64,000 nt of DNA. Source: Scylla paramamosain (Eukaryota; Arthropoda; Malacostraca; Decapoda; Portunidae). Below are positions 49,774 to 63,817 of this stretch, one piece after another. Within the stretch, counting starts at the first letter, position 1. Each line of letters begins with the position of its first letter. The position numbers were made by a program, and so were the translations under genes. The notes beneath the pieces were generated by a model. That model worked only from the letters and a program-made list of their open reading frames with translations, did no database searches and was not told where the DNA came from. The stretch lies in assembly GCF_035594125.1 (NCBI RefSeq), contig NC_087191.1, positions 5,901,967 through 5,965,966 of the forward strand, read 5' to 3'.

Positions 49774-52700
49774 GGTGGTTCCACTTATTCAGTAATGCTT
49801 ACATATTACATATTGCATATTACATACAACATAGACCTTACATAGAAATAGATTTGTAATATATTGTGATTTTTACTATAATCACGATACAGGTCCTTTG
49901 CATATGTTTTAGCGTCTTGTTGCCTAAGAAGCTCATAAACACCCAAAAGACACGTTTCTGGTTATGTAGTTTCTTTTCGCCATATAGGGTACTTGGCATG
50001 CATTTTGGTACATAAGAAGCTTAAAAACACTTACAATGCACATTTTTTATAATTTTGTTATGCTTCTTCATAAAGGCGAGATTGGCATGCCATTTAAAAA
50101 AAAAAAAAAAACACTAATAAGACACTTTTTTGTAATGTTCTTTTGTTTCTCTGTTTAGGGTGCTTTCCATGCCTTTTTTAGCGTTTTGATGGCTAACAAA
50201 CTTAAGAAGACCGAATATACACATTTCCTGTAATGTTGTTTCATTTATCCATTTAGCGTGTTTTGCATAGACTTTGGCGTTTTGCTACTTAAGAAGCTGA
50301 AAAAAACTCAAAAAACACGTTTTTTTTTCATATAATTTATGTATGCTTTTTAGCGTTGTAATACCTAAGAAACTAAAAAAAAAAAGTCAAGGCACGTTTT
50401 GGTACGTAACAAGCTGCAAAACACTCAAAATAAACATTTTTTTGTTGAAATGATCTGTTTCTCCATATAGTGTTTTTAATGCATTTCAGGGTTTTGGTAC
50501 CTTACAGCCTCAGCAACGCATAAAATACACGTTGTTGGTAATGCTCTTCTGATTATCTGTATAGAGTGCATTTCGTGCGATTTAGCGTTTTGATACCTAA
50601 CGAGTGAAAAACAGTTAAAAGACTCGTTTTTGTTTTTGTTGTTTTGTTTTCCCATATACCGTGCTTTGTATGCGTTTTAGCGTTTTAGTGCCTAAAACGC
50701 CCAGAAACATCCAAAAGAACACGTTTCTGTTAGTGTAGTATTTATTTATTTATTTATTTATTTATTCATTTAATTTGCCATATAGGGTGCTTTCCATACT
50801 TTTCAGCATTTTGGTGCCTAGCACGCTTAAAAACACCCAATACACACTCTTTTCATAATGTTATTTACCCGTATAGTGCCTTTTGCATAGATTTTGGCGT
50901 TTTGGTATGTAACGAAGCCAAAAGCACTCAAAACACTCGTTTTTTTTTTTGTTTTATTCTCCTAGATGAGGTGTTTTGCGTGTATTTTGGTGCCTAAGAA
51001 GCTCAAAACAGTTAAAAGGCACATTTTTGGTAATCTTGTTGAGTTTCTTGATTGAGGGTTATGCATAGTTTTTAGCCTTTTTTGTATTTACTAAGCTAAA
51101 AAAAAATACTAATAAGACACGTCTATGGTAATGTTTTGTTTTCTCATATAGGGTACTTTCCATGCATTTTAGGATTTTGGTGTCTAACTCCATATACACG
51201 TTTCTCGTAAAGTTGTTTCCTTTATCCATATAGTGAGTTTTACAAAGATATTGGCGTTTTGTTAGTAACAACTTAAAAAAAAAAAATCAAAAGACATGAT
51301 TTTGATAATATTTCTGTTTCTCCATATAGGGTGCTTTTCGTGCGTTTTAGCGTTTTGATATCAAACAAAATGAAAAACAGTAAAAAGGCATGTAATTGAT
51401 ATTGTTGTTTTGTTTCCTCTTATAGGGTGCATTGTATGTAGTTTGGCGTTTTATTGCCTAACACGTTCAGAAACACCAAAAACACGCGTTTCTGGTAATG
51501 TAGTTTATTTTCACCATATGGGGTTCTTTGCACGCATTTAAGCGCTTTGATACCCGAGTATAAAAACAAAAACAAAAAAAAAAACACTCAAAAGACACGT
51601 TTTTGATGATGTTATTATGTTTCTTCATTAGTTGCTTATGCATGCTTTTTCAACGTTTTGGTACTTAAGAACGTTAATTATATTAATGACATATTTTTTT
51701 TCATATAGGTGTTTTCCATATATTTTTTTTTTTCACGTAATGCTGTTTTGTTTACCCATATAGTGTGTTTTACGTGGATTTTGGCGTTTTAGTACGTAAA
51801 TATCTCGAAAACACCCAAAAGACATGTTTTTTGGTAATGTTCTCTTTCTCCATATCGGGTATTTTTCGTGGGTACCTAACAAACTGAAAAACAGTCGAGA
51901 CACGTATTTAGCACTCTTGTTTTTTTTTTTCCCTTATCTGATAATTTGCCTGCGTTTTAGCGTTTTGGTGCATAACACGCTCAGAAGCACCTCAAACACA
52001 AGTTTCTGGTAATGTAGTTTATTTTCATCACACAGGGTGCTTTACATGCATTTTGGCGCTTTGGTATCTAAGAAGCTCAAATGTTATTCTGTTTTCAATA
52101 TAGGGTGCCTTTCGTGAATTTTAGGGTTTTGGTACCTACAAACTGAAAAAAAACTGTCAAAAGTCACGTTTTTGGTATAGTTGTTTAGTTTTCCCTTATA
52201 GAGTGCTTTGCATGCATGGGTAATAACGTTTTCTTATTCAACAAGCTCAAAAACATTCATAAGACATGTTTTTAGTAGTGTTGTTCTTTTTCTACATATA
52301 AGGTTCTTCCCGTGCCTAACACTCTTAAAAACACCCAAAATACACGATTTTCGTAGTGTTGTTCCGTTCACCCATATAGTATATTTTGCATACATTATGA
52401 CATTTTGGTACGTAACAAGCTGAAAACCAGTCAAAAGACACGTTTTTTATTTTTTATTTATTTATTTATTTTTTTTTCCGGTATAGGGTGCTTTGCATGC
52501 GATTTAACGATTTGGTGCCTAACACGCTGAGAAACACCCAAAAGTCACGTTTCTGGTAATGTAGTTTCCTTCTCGCCATGTAGGATGTTTTGCATGCATT
52601 TTGACATTTTGGTACCTAAGAAGCTCGAAAATTCTGAAAAGACATGTTTTTGGGAATGTTTTTTCTTACACTTCTTTTTTTTTTCATGTGTTTTATGGTT

Positions 52701-53183
52701 ATCGTACCTAATAAGCTAAAAAAAATAAAACACTGAAAAGACGCATTTATTGTATTGTTGTTTTGTTTTCCCATATAGGGCACTTTGCATATGTTTGAAC
52801 GTTTTGATACTTAACACGCTACTAAACACCAAAAAGACACGGTTCTAGTAAAGTTGTTTCTTTTCGCCATATGGGATATTTTATGCATTTATGCATTTTG
52901 GCGTTTTGGTACCTAAGAAGCCTAAAAAAACGTTGTGAAAAGACACGTTTTTGCTATACGAGTAGTTTCTTTTTTTGTCATATCGGGTGTTTCGCATGCA
53001 TTTTAGCGTTTTGGTGGTTAACATATTCAGAAATACTCAAAATATACATTTCTGGTAATATAGATTATTTTGACCATATAACGAGCTTAGAACGCATTCT
53101 GGGGTTTTTGATACATAAAGAAGCTCAAAAAACACTCAAAAGAGATGTTTTTGGTAGTGTTGTTATGTTCCTTCATATATGGT

Positions 53184-54172
53184 GTTTTGCATGTTTTATT
53201 TTTTTTATTTTTTTTATTTTTAAGCGTTTTGATATCTAATCAGCTGAGAAACACTTAAAAGACGTTTTTTTTTTATATTTTATTAATGTTGATTAGTTCT
53301 CCCATGTAAGCTGCTTTGCATGTGTTGTAGCGTTTTGGTGGATAACACGCTCCAAAACACCAAAAAGACACTTCTCTTTTAATGTAGTTTCTTTTTGCCA
53401 TATGGGGAACTTTGCATGCATTTCGGCACGTTTTTGCATGCATTCTGGCACGTTTTTGGTAATGTTGCTGTATTTTTTCATAAAGGGGTTTATGCATGCT
53501 TTTTTAGCGTTTGGGTACCTAGGAAGCTCAAAAACACTAATAAGACATGTTTATGTTTCTTTTTTTTTTTTTTTTTTGTTCAAATGCATGTTTCTGCTAA
53601 AATAGTTTCGTTCATCCATGTGTTTGCATATATTTTGGCGTTTTCGTACATAAGAAGTTGAAAATCATTGAAAATATACGGTTTTGGTAATATTTTGTTA
53701 CTCTATATTAGTGCTTTTCGTGCATTTTAGCGTTTTGGTACCTTACAAGCCTAAAAAAAACAGTCAAAAGAAGTTTTTTTATATAGTTGTTTTGTTTACC
53801 CATATAGGGTGCTTTGTATGCGTTTTAGCGTTTTGGTGTCTAACGCATTCTGGTATTTTGATATATAAGACGCTCAAAACGCTGAAAAGACATGATTTTA
53901 TTAATGCTATTTTTCTTCATATAGTGTGTTTTGCATGAAGTTTAGCATTTTGATTTCTATTCAGCTCAGAATCACTGAAAATAGACGTTTTTTGGTAAGT
54001 AGTTTTCTTCTCCCATATTGGGTGTTTTGCATGCATTTTAGCATTTTGGTGCTCAACACGCTGAGAAACACCGAAGAAAAGAATGTCTGGTAATGTAGTT
54101 TCTTTTTGCAATATATGGTGCTTTGCATGTATTTTGGCGTTTTTGCAAGAAGCTCAAAATCATTTATAAATC
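53184..54172 (+). repeat. Left arm of ~1-kb inverted duplication in satellite
   Basis: About ten consecutive monomers in forward orientation whose private variants reappear in order in 55150-56143 reversed. Examples are CTAATCAGCTGAGAAACACT, AATGTTGATTAGTTCT, TCAAATGCATGTTTCTGCTA and CTTACAAGCC. Confidence 0.9.
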
Positions 54173-55149
54173 ATGTTTTTGGGAATGTTATTAAGTTTAA
54201 GGGTGTTTTGCATGCGTTTTAGCGCATTGATTCTTAAGCAACTCAAAAATCTGAAAAGACGCTTTTTTTGGTATTCTTATTTTGTTCTCTCATAAAGGTA
54301 CTTTTCATGCGATTTTGCGATCCGCTGCCTAATACGCTCTGAACCACAAAAAGACACGTTTCTGTTAATGTAGTTTCTTTTTGCCATATGGAGTGCCTTG
54401 CATATATTTTAGCGTTTTGTTATATAATACGCATAAAACACTTAAAAATGCATATTTTTGATAATGTTGCTATGCTTCTTCATAAAGGGGGGTTTTGCGT
54501 GCTTTTCAGCGTTTTAGTATAAACGAAGCTCAACAAACACTAATAATAAAATATGTTTTTGTTAATGTTGTTTTGTTTTCCTGTATAGTGTTCTTTCCAT
54601 CCTTTTTAGCATTTTGCTGTCTGAAAAACTCTCAAAAGACACGTTTCCGGTAATGTCACTTCTTTTCCCAGTATAGGGTGCTTTGCATGCATATTGACGT
54701 TTTCGTACCTAAGAAGTTATAAAAAAAAAAATAATAACACGTTTTTGGTAATGTTGTTCTATTTCTTCATATAGGGTGCTGTGCAGGCATTTTGCCGTTT
54801 CGGTACCTAACAACGTGAAAAACACTCAAAATACACGTTTTTGGTAATGATGTTCTATGTCTCTATAGTGATATTCACTCCCTTTTTCGTTTTGATACTG
54901 AGCTAAAATAAAAAAAAAATCATAATACACGTTTCTGGTAATATCGTTTAATTTCCGCACATAAGGTACTTTGCATGCATTGTGGTGTTTTTGTACTTAA
55001 CAAGCTAAAAACACTCAAGATACACGTTTTTAGTAATGTTATTTCATTTGCCCAATAGGTGTTTTGCATGCTATTTAGCGTTTTTTTGTGCGTAAGGTCA
55101 AAAACATTCAAAAGAAAAGTTTTTGAAAATATTGTTTGGTTGATATGAT

Positions 55150-56143
55150 TTATAAATGATTTATAAATGATTTTGAGTTCCTTACAAAAACGCCAGAATA
55201 CATGCAAAGTACCATGTATTGATTGCAAAAAGAAACTACATTACCAATAACTTTTTTTTTTTTCCGGTGTCTCTCAGCGTGTTGAGCACCAAAATGCTAA
55301 AATGCATGCAAAACACCAAATATGGGAGAAGACTACTTACCAAAAAACGTATCTTTTCAGTGATTCTGAGCTGATTAGAAATCAAAATGCTAAAATTCAT
55401 GCAAAACACACTACATGAAGAAAAATAGCGTTAATAAAAACGTGTCTTTTCAGTGTTTTGAGCGTCATATATATTAAAACGCCAGAATGCGTTAGACACC
55501 AAAACGCTAAAACGCATGCAAAGCACTCTATATGGGTAAACAAAACAACTATATAAAAAACATTTTTTGACTGTTTTTAGGCTTGTAAGGTACCAAAACG
55601 CTAAAATGCACGAAAAGCACTCTATATAGAGAAACAAAACAACATTACCAAAAACGTATATTTTGAATGATTTTCAACTTTTTACGTACGAAAACGCCAA
55701 ATATATGCAAAATACATGGATAAATGAAACCATTTTAGCAGAAACATGCATTTGAACCCCTCCCCCGAAAAAAACGCCATAAACATGTCTTATTAGTGTT
55801 TTTTGAGCTTCCAAGTTACCAAAACGCTAAAAAGCATGCATAAACCCCTTTATGAAAAATACAGGAACACTACCAAAAAAAAAAAAAAAAACGTGCCAGA
55901 TTGCATGCAATGCTCCCCATATGGCAAAAAGAAACTACATTAAAAGAGAAGTGTCTTTTTGTTTTTTTTCAGAGCTTGTTATGCACCAAAACGCTAAAAC
56001 ACATGCAAAGCACCTTACATGGAAGAACTAATCAACATTAATAAAAAAATAAAAAAATAAAATAAAAAAAGTGTCTTTTAAGTGTTTCTCAGCTGATTAG
56101 GTATCAAAACGCTAAAAAAAAAAAATAAATAAATAAATAAAAC
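55150..56143 (-). repeat. Right arm of ~1-kb inverted duplication in satellite
   Basis: The only part of the array with monomers on the opposite strand. Its reverse complement follows 53184-54172 monomer by monomer, with similarity of about 90% by eye, far above that of random monomers. The spacer is about 980 bp of forward monomers. Confidence 0.9.
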
Positions 56144-57877
56144 ATGCAAAACATAATACACCTTCCTCTTAATGTCTCGTTTCCCCATATAGGATACCTT
56201 CAATGCAATTTGGCATTTTGGTACCAAAGAATGCGAAAAACACTCAGATTACACGTTTTTTGTTATATTATTCTGCTTCTCTATAACAGGTGTTTTACAT
56301 GCGTGTTAGCATTTTGGTACGTAAGTAGATAAAAAAAAACACTCAAAAGACACGTTTTTTGTAACGTTGTTTTATTTACTCATATAGGCTTGTTTTCATT
56401 GTTTCCTTTTGGTACCTAATACTCAAAAACTCTCAAAATATGCGTTTCTGGTAATGTCTTTTCTCTTCCCCATACAAGAGGCTTTCCATGCATCTTGGCG
56501 TTTTGGTATCTAGCAATGTAAATGGCGTTTTTGGTATCTAGCAATGACTGCTATTCATCCGTTTTCGCGTTTTGTTACCTATGAAGTTCAAAAACACTCG
56601 TTATACACTAAAGAAAAAAAAATAAATAAATAAAAAAAAATAAATAAATAAAACACTCAAAATGCTAGAAACTAAGAGAGCTAGAAATTCTCATAATACA
56701 TTCTTTTACTGTTGCTAGGTTATCCCATATAGGATGCTTTGCATACATGTTTGCGTTTCTGTAATATTGTTTTGTAATCCCATAAAGGGTCCTTTTCATA
56801 TTTTTTAGAGTTTGTGTGCCTAATTCGGTCAAAATCACTTAAAATATACGTTTCTGGTAATTCCATTTCGTTTCCCATATAGGGTTTTTTTGAAACTTAT
56901 CAATGTCAAAAAAAAAAAAAAAAAACTCGATATACGATTTTGGTAAAGTCGTTCCGTTTCTTCATATAGAGTGCTATTTATGCGTTTTAGCATTTTGGTA
57001 TCTAAGAAACACAAAATAACTCCTAAAACACGTTTCCGGCAATAACATTTCGCAACCCTGTCAAAACCCTCTCAAGATACACGTTTTTTTGGTAATATTC
57101 TTTTTCTCCATAAATGGTGCTTTGCATACGTTATAGTGTGTTGATACTTAATAAGCTGTAAAAACATTTAAAAGATATGTTTCTGGTAATGTTGTTTTGT
57201 ATTCCCATATAGGGATCTTTCCATGCATTTTAGCGATTTGATGCCTATCACGCTCGAAAATACTCAAACGATACGTTTCTGTTAATGTCGTTTCGTTTTC
57301 CCTAATTGGGTGCTTTGGAGGCATTTTGGTGTTTTGGTACCTAAAAATATCAAAACTCTCAATATACACGTATTTGGTAATGTTGTTGTGTTTCTCAATG
57401 TAGCTTTTTTGGTAAATAAAAACCTCAAATACACACAAAATACACGTTTCTTGCAATGTCCTTTCCTTTCCCCATAAAGGGAGCTTTGCATAATTTTTTG
57501 GCGTTTTCGTATTTAACAATGTGAAAAAGACTCAAAATATACGTTTTTTGGTAATGTTATTCTGCTTCTATATATAAAGGGTGCTATTCATTCATTTTAG
57601 TTCTCGTAACTAAGTAAGAAGTTCAAAGAAAAAACATTTCATGTAATGTCCTTCCGTTTTCCCAAGATAGAGGACTTTCATTCCATTTTGGCGTTTCGGC
57701 ATCTTATAATGTGAAAAGACTCAAAATACACGTTTTTGATAATGTGCTTTTTTGTCTATATACAGTGCTATTCATGCGTCTTCGCGTTTTGTTACCTAAG
57801 AAGCCCAAAAACACTCGTAATACACGTTTCCCGTAATGCCCTTTCGTTTCCCCATAGGGGTGATTTACATTATTATC

Positions 57878-58061
<184 letters not shown>

Positions 58062-58899
58062 TTATTTTATTTTTTTTTTTTTTCTATTTATTTTTTTTTT
58101 CTTTTTGGTACATAAGAATGTGAAGAACACTCAAAATACACCCTTTTGGTAATATTATTGTTCAGCCCTAACGGATGTTTTCCAGGCGTTTCAGCGATTT
58201 TTTTTTTTTTTACGAAATAAGCTGAAAAACACTCAAAAGACATGATTTTCGTAATGATGTTCTGTATGGCCATGTAGAATGCTTTCTGAGCACCTAATAC
58301 ACTCTAAAAATCAAAACATACATTTCCAGTTATATTGTTTCGTTTCTCATCTGGCTCTGCATGCATTTTGGCAACTTGGTGCCTAACAATGTGAAAAATA
58401 TTCAAAATATGCTTTTTTTGTAATGTTCTTTTTCTTCATATGTAATGCTTTTCAAGCGTTTTAACATTTTTATATCTAAGATGCTCAAAAATACTCATAA
58501 AACACGTTTTTGGTAATACTGTTCTGTTTCTTCATAGAGGGTGCTTTGTATTTAGTTTTCCTTTTGGTACATAAGGTGAAAAACGCTCATAATATATGTT
58601 TTCGGTAATGTTTCTACATATAAAGAGCTATTCCTTTCCTATATCCATATAGGATATTTTGCATTTTGGCGTTTTTGTTCGTAACACTCAAAATGCATTT
58701 TTTTTTTTTTTCTCGATAAAAGGTGGATTTATGTGTTTTAGCGTTTTGGTGCATAAGTAGCACACAAACAAGCAAAAGACACGTTTTTGTCTAAGGTTAC
58801 TCGTATTATGTTTTTCCATAAATGGAGTTTTAGTGCCTAACACTCAAAACTAAACACTCAAAAGACACGATCCTAGTAATGTCTTTTTCCTTTCCCCAT

Positions 58900-61830
58900 A
58901 TAGGGTGCTTTGCATGCATTTTTGCGTTATGGTACGTAAGAATGTGAAAAAAAAAATGAACATTGAACATATATATTTTTGATAATATCTGGTTTCTCCA
59001 TATAAAGTGATATTCATGCGTTTTAGCGTTTTGGTAGCTAAGCTCAAAAATCCTCGTAATACACTTTTCTCGTAATGTCTTTTCGTTTCCCTAAATGAGG
59101 TTCTTTCAATGCGTTTTGACGATTTTCAACGTAAGAAGCTCAAAAACACTAAAATAATATACGTTTTTCATAATGTTATTTTGTTCCTTCATAAAGGGTG
59201 TTTTACATGCGTTTAAGTGTTTTGGGATGTTTGTAGTCAAAAACACTTATAGGGTGCTTTGTATGCTGTTATATTTTTTAGCGATTTGGTACCTAACACG
59301 CTCATAAACACTCATAAACACTCAAAAAGCCACGTTTCTGGTAATGTCGTTTCCTTTCCCCATGTAGGGTGCTTTGAATGCACATTGGCGTTTTCGTACC
59401 TAACAATGTGATAAACCACTCAATATACACGTTTTTAGTAATTTTGTTCTGTTACTCCATAAAATAGTGCCATTCATGTATTTTTGCGTTTTGGTACCTA
59501 TGGAACTTAAAAACATTCATCATACACGTTGCTCCTAATGTCCTTTCGTTTCCTCATATAGGGTTCTTTCCATGCATTTTGTCCTTTTCTACGTAAAAAG
59601 CTAAAAAAAAAAGTCAAAATACACGTTTTTTGGTAATTTTATTATCTTTCTCCATAAAGGAAGTTTTCCCTTTTTGGTACGTAAGTAGCTTAGAAACACT
59701 CAAAAGACACATCTTTGGTAATGTGGTTTTATGTTTCAATATAGAGTGCTTTCCATGTTTTATAGTGTTTTGGTGATTAACATGCTGAAAACACTCAGTA
59801 GATAGGTTTCTAGTCATGTCTTTTCATTTCTTCATAAAGAGAACTTTGCATGCATTTTGGAGTTCTACTAACATATAATGTGAGAAAACAGTCAAAATAC
59901 ACGTTTTGGTAATGTAGTCCTCTTAGTCCTGTAGTTTCTTCATATAGAGTTTTATTCAAACGTTTTCTCATTTTGGTACCTAAGAAGCTCAAAACACTCA
60001 GAAAACACGTTTCTCGTAATGTCCTTTTGTTTCCCAATATATGGTGATTTGCATGTTTTTTTTGCCGTTTTCCTTTATAAAAATGTGAAAGAAAGCCACT
60101 CAAAATCAAGGTTTTTGGTAATGTTATTCTGTTTCTCCATGAAGGGTGTTTTCATGCGTTTTAGCGTTTTGGGTCGTAATAAGCTAAAAAGACTGGTAAT
60201 GTTTTGTATTCCAAAATAGGGTGCTTTCCATCCTTTTAATTTTATGCGTTATTGCGCCTAACACGCTCACAACACTCAAAAGACACGATTCTCTTTATGT
60301 GGTTTATTTTCCCATATAGTCGGCTTTCCATGTATTTTTGTATTTTCGTACCTAACAATATGAAAAAAAAAAAAACACTCAAAATATACGTTTTTAGTAA
60401 TGTTGCTCTTTTTCTCCATATGCACTTTTTTTCTCCGTTTTAACGTTCTGGTAATTAAGAAGTCCAAAAACACTCATAATATACGTTTCTCGTAATGTCT
60501 TCTCGTTTTCCCATATAGGGTGTTTTGCATAGATTTTGACGTTTATTTTATTTATTTTATTTTTCTTTTATGTAACAAGTTAAAAAATACTCAAAATATA
60601 CTTTTTTGGTAATGTTGTTCGTCCACAAAAGGTTTCGCATGCGTTTCAGGGTTTTCGCACGTAATAAGATGAAAAAAATACTGAATAAATAGGTTTTGGG
60701 TAATGTTTTGTTTACCATATTGGGAGGTTTCAATGCGTTTTAACGTTTTGGTGCTTAACACGGTCATAAACACTTAAAAAGACACGTTTCTGGAAATGTC
60801 GTTTCGTTCCCCCATATATGATGCTTTGCATAGATTTTGGCGTTTTGGTACCTATCAATGTGAAAAACACTCAAAATAAACGTGTCTCCATATACAGTGA
60901 TATTCATGCGTTATCGCGTTTTGGTACATGAGAACCTCAGTAAGACTCATAATACACGTTCCTCGTAATGTCCTTCTGTTTCCCCATATAGTGTGTTTTG
61001 AATGCATTTAGGCATTTTTGTACGTGACGAGCTCAAAAACACCCAAAATACACTTTTTGGGTAATATTATTGTTTTCTCCAATAAAGTGTTTTGAATAGG
61101 CGTTTCAGCGTTTTGGTATGTAAGTAGTTTAGAAACACTCAAAAGACAAGTTTTTGGTAAGGTTAATTTCTATTCATATATAGTATGCTTTCCATGCTTT
61201 TTAGCATTATGGTGCCTAACACGCCCAAAAACACTCAAAAGACACGTATCTGGTAATGTCTTTTTAGTTTTCCCAAGCCTTTGCAAGCATTTTGGCGTGT
61301 TGATACCTAACAATGTGAAAAACACTAAAAGTTTTTGGTAATGCTGTTCTGTTTCTTCATATAGACTACTATTCATGCGTTTTTGCTGTTTGGTAGCTAA
61401 AAAAAACTAAAAAAAAACACTCATAATACGTCTTTTTCGGAATGTCCTTTCGAGTTCCCATATACGATAATTTGTATGAATTTTTCCGTGTTTGTATGAA
61501 ACAAAAAAAACAAAAATAAATAAAAATACACATATTTGGAAATGTAAATTTGTTTTTCCATAAAGGGTGCCTTGCATGCATTTTAACGTTTGGTACGTAA
61601 GTAGTTGGCAAACACAAAAGGCACGTTTTTGGAAATGTTTCGTTTCCCATATAGGGAGCTTTCAGTGTTTTTTAGTGTTTTGTTGCCTAACACGCTCATA
61701 AACATTGAAAAGACTTGTTTCTGGAAATGCTATTTCGTTTCCCCATATAGGGTGCTCTGCACGCGTTTTGGCGTTTTGGTACTAACAACGTGAAAATGAA
61801 AATAAAAATAAATGTTTTTGGTTATGTTAT
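58900..61830 (+). repeat. Higher-order repeat of the satellite, ~475-bp period
   Basis: The monomer variant marked AACAATGTGAAAAAC (or close forms) recurs near 58943, 59403, 59876, 60355, 60857, 61311 and 61787, spacings of 460, 473, 479, 502, 454 and 476. Between them the variants follow one order: AAGAAGCTC with CTCATAATACACG and CTCGTAATGTCC, then ACAAGCTC, then GTAAGTAG with AGAAACACTC, then CTAACACGCTC with TTTCTGGTAATGTC. That makes a five-monomer unit. Confidence 0.75.
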
Positions 61831-62327
61831 AGACTGCTATTCATGCGTTTTAGCGTTTTGATACCTAAGAAGCTCAAAAACACTCATAATACATGTATCT
61901 CAGTATGGTATTTCGTATCACCATGTAGAGTACTTTACATACATTTTGGCGATTTTGTACGTAACAAGCTTAAAAATACTCATAATACACGTTTTTATTG
62001 ATGTTATTGTGTTTCTGCATAAAGTGTGTTTTGCATCAGTTTAAAAATTTTTGTTATGTAGGTAGGTAAAAAACATGTCTTTGGTAACGTTATTTTCTTT
62101 TCACATACAGGGTGCTTTCCTTTTTTTTTTCTGGCGTTTTTGTGTCTAACACGCATAAAAAAAAAACACTCAAAAGACACAATTTTGGTAGTATTGCTTC
62201 ATTTTAGAATTGCTTCATTTAGAATGCTTTGGAAAAAAAATTTGGCGTTTAGTAACTAACAAACTGACAAAAACTTTAAATACATGTTTTTGGTATTGTT
62301 GTTTAGTTTAGCTAGTTTTAGCTAACT

Positions 62328-62538
62328 CCTCTCGAGTTTTTGTCTAGTTTCCCTAGTTTGTCAGGGCTGAGACGGTGCCTCCTGACGAAGGATTTTTGGA
62401 TTTGGCATTTGGGAACAGTTACCCCGAGTGGATGCCCTTCCTACCCTCGGACCGTAGCCAGGATTCAAACCCGTGCGCCTGATGACCACTTGGCCCCCAA
62501 AGCGCGCGGTTCCACTGTACCATGGTGTTCCCTTAGTA
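62328..62538 (-). mobile_element. tRNA-derived SINE with 11-bp target duplication
   Basis: On the minus strand the 211-bp element starts near an A-box-like TGGTACAGTGG (62512-62522) and has a B-box GGTTTGAATCC (62461-62471) at tRNA-like spacing. It then has a non-tRNA body running to the tail near 62328. Perfect duplications TTTAGCTAACT flank it (62317-62327 and 62539-62549) inside a satellite monomer. It would be transcribed by RNA polymerase III and moved by a LINE. Confidence 0.88.
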
Positions 62539-63359
62539 TTTAGCTAACTGACAAGCGCAAATACACTCCTAATTCACCTTTTTTTTTTTCCTGATGTACT
62601 TTTGTTTGCTAATAAATGGTGCTTTTCATGCATTTTTGCGTCTTGGTACCTAATAATGTGAAAAAAAGTTATGTTCTGTCTCCATATAAAGTGCTATTCA
62701 TACGTTTTCCCGTTTTGGTACCTAAGAAGCTCAAAAACACTTATTATACACGTTTCTCATAATTTCTTTTCGTTTACCCATATTGCATGCATTTTGGCGT
62801 TTTGGTACCTAACAATGTGAAAAACACTTGCAAATACACGTTTTTGATAATGTTCTGATTATATAAAGTGCCATTTCTCCTTTTCAGCGTTTTGGTAAAT
62901 AAGAAGCTCAAAAACACTCATAGTAAATATTTCTCTTAAATTACTTTCATTTTCCAAAATAGGTTGCCATGTATGCATTTTCACATTTTTGTACGTAACA
63001 AGCTCAAAAACATTTAAAATACACATTTTTCTAAAGTTGTTCTGTTACCCATTAGAGGGAGCTTTGTATGTGTTTTAGCGTTTTGGTACCCAGTAAGCTA
63101 AAAAAAAAAATAATAATGAAATAAAAAAAAATAAGACACATTTTTGCTAAAGTTGTTTTGTATTCCAATATAGAATCTTTCCATGCTTTTTTTAACACTG
63201 AAAATATACATTTCTGGGTATGTCGTTTCGTTTCCTATATAGGAGGATTTTCATGTTTTTTTTTTCTCGTTTTGGTACATAATAAAAAAAAAAAACTCAA
63301 AATACTCGTTTTTTTTTGTAAAGTTGTTCTTTTTCTCTATATAGGTGGTGTCCTTGCTC

Positions 63360-63817
63360 TTGTTGATCAGTGACATTGTCCCATTGTAACAAAACAATAC
63401 TGAAACTCAAAGGTTTATAAGGCTATGATGGTATAGTGCGATGCGCGTGTGTGTGTGGGTGCTTGTCAAGTCTTCACGGATTTCGTCGATACTTGGGTAT
63501 AAATATTCTTCTGAATATGGTTTAAGGAACGTGAATACACGGAAAGCTAGAAAAGTGCCATTTTATCGGTATAGTTGCATTAGGAATTTAGAATAAGTGC
63601 AGTGAAAACTGAACCCACCAGACAGCACCGGACCTTCCTGATCGAGTTTCCCCCAGGTTGCCCATGCGCACTTGAGCTTAGTGACGCAGTTTGACGTCAT
63701 ATTCTAGGAAACAAGATAAGTGCTGTAAACAAGGGTGAAACTAGCAGAGAACTCAAGTAACAACAGGCACGCACTCACACACACACACACACACATACGC
63801 ACGTTCGCACGTACAAC
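63360..63817 (+). promoter_or_regulatory. Putative promoter and 5' region of the right-edge open frame
   Basis: The satellite ends at about 63350 and unique-looking sequence follows. It holds a TATA-like TATAAATA (63498-63505), a perfect CRE/ATF palindrome TGACGTCA (63692-63699) and a (CA)n tract (63776-63794) just before an ATG. The function is inferred only from these motifs and their position. Confidence 0.3.
63776..63794. repeat. (CA)n short microsatellite
   Basis: CA dinucleotides for about 19 bp, 24 bp upstream of the ATG at 63818. Confidence 0.9.

Noticed and set aside
55431..55637. Short frames in satellite resembling a repeated peptide family
   Set aside because: Similar peptides recur only because monomers are similar; stops occur at random and no frame is kept across monomers.
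62461..62522. tRNA gene
   Set aside because: A- and B-box-like sequences are present, but the segment has a non-tRNA body, a tail and an 11-bp target duplication, so it is a SINE.
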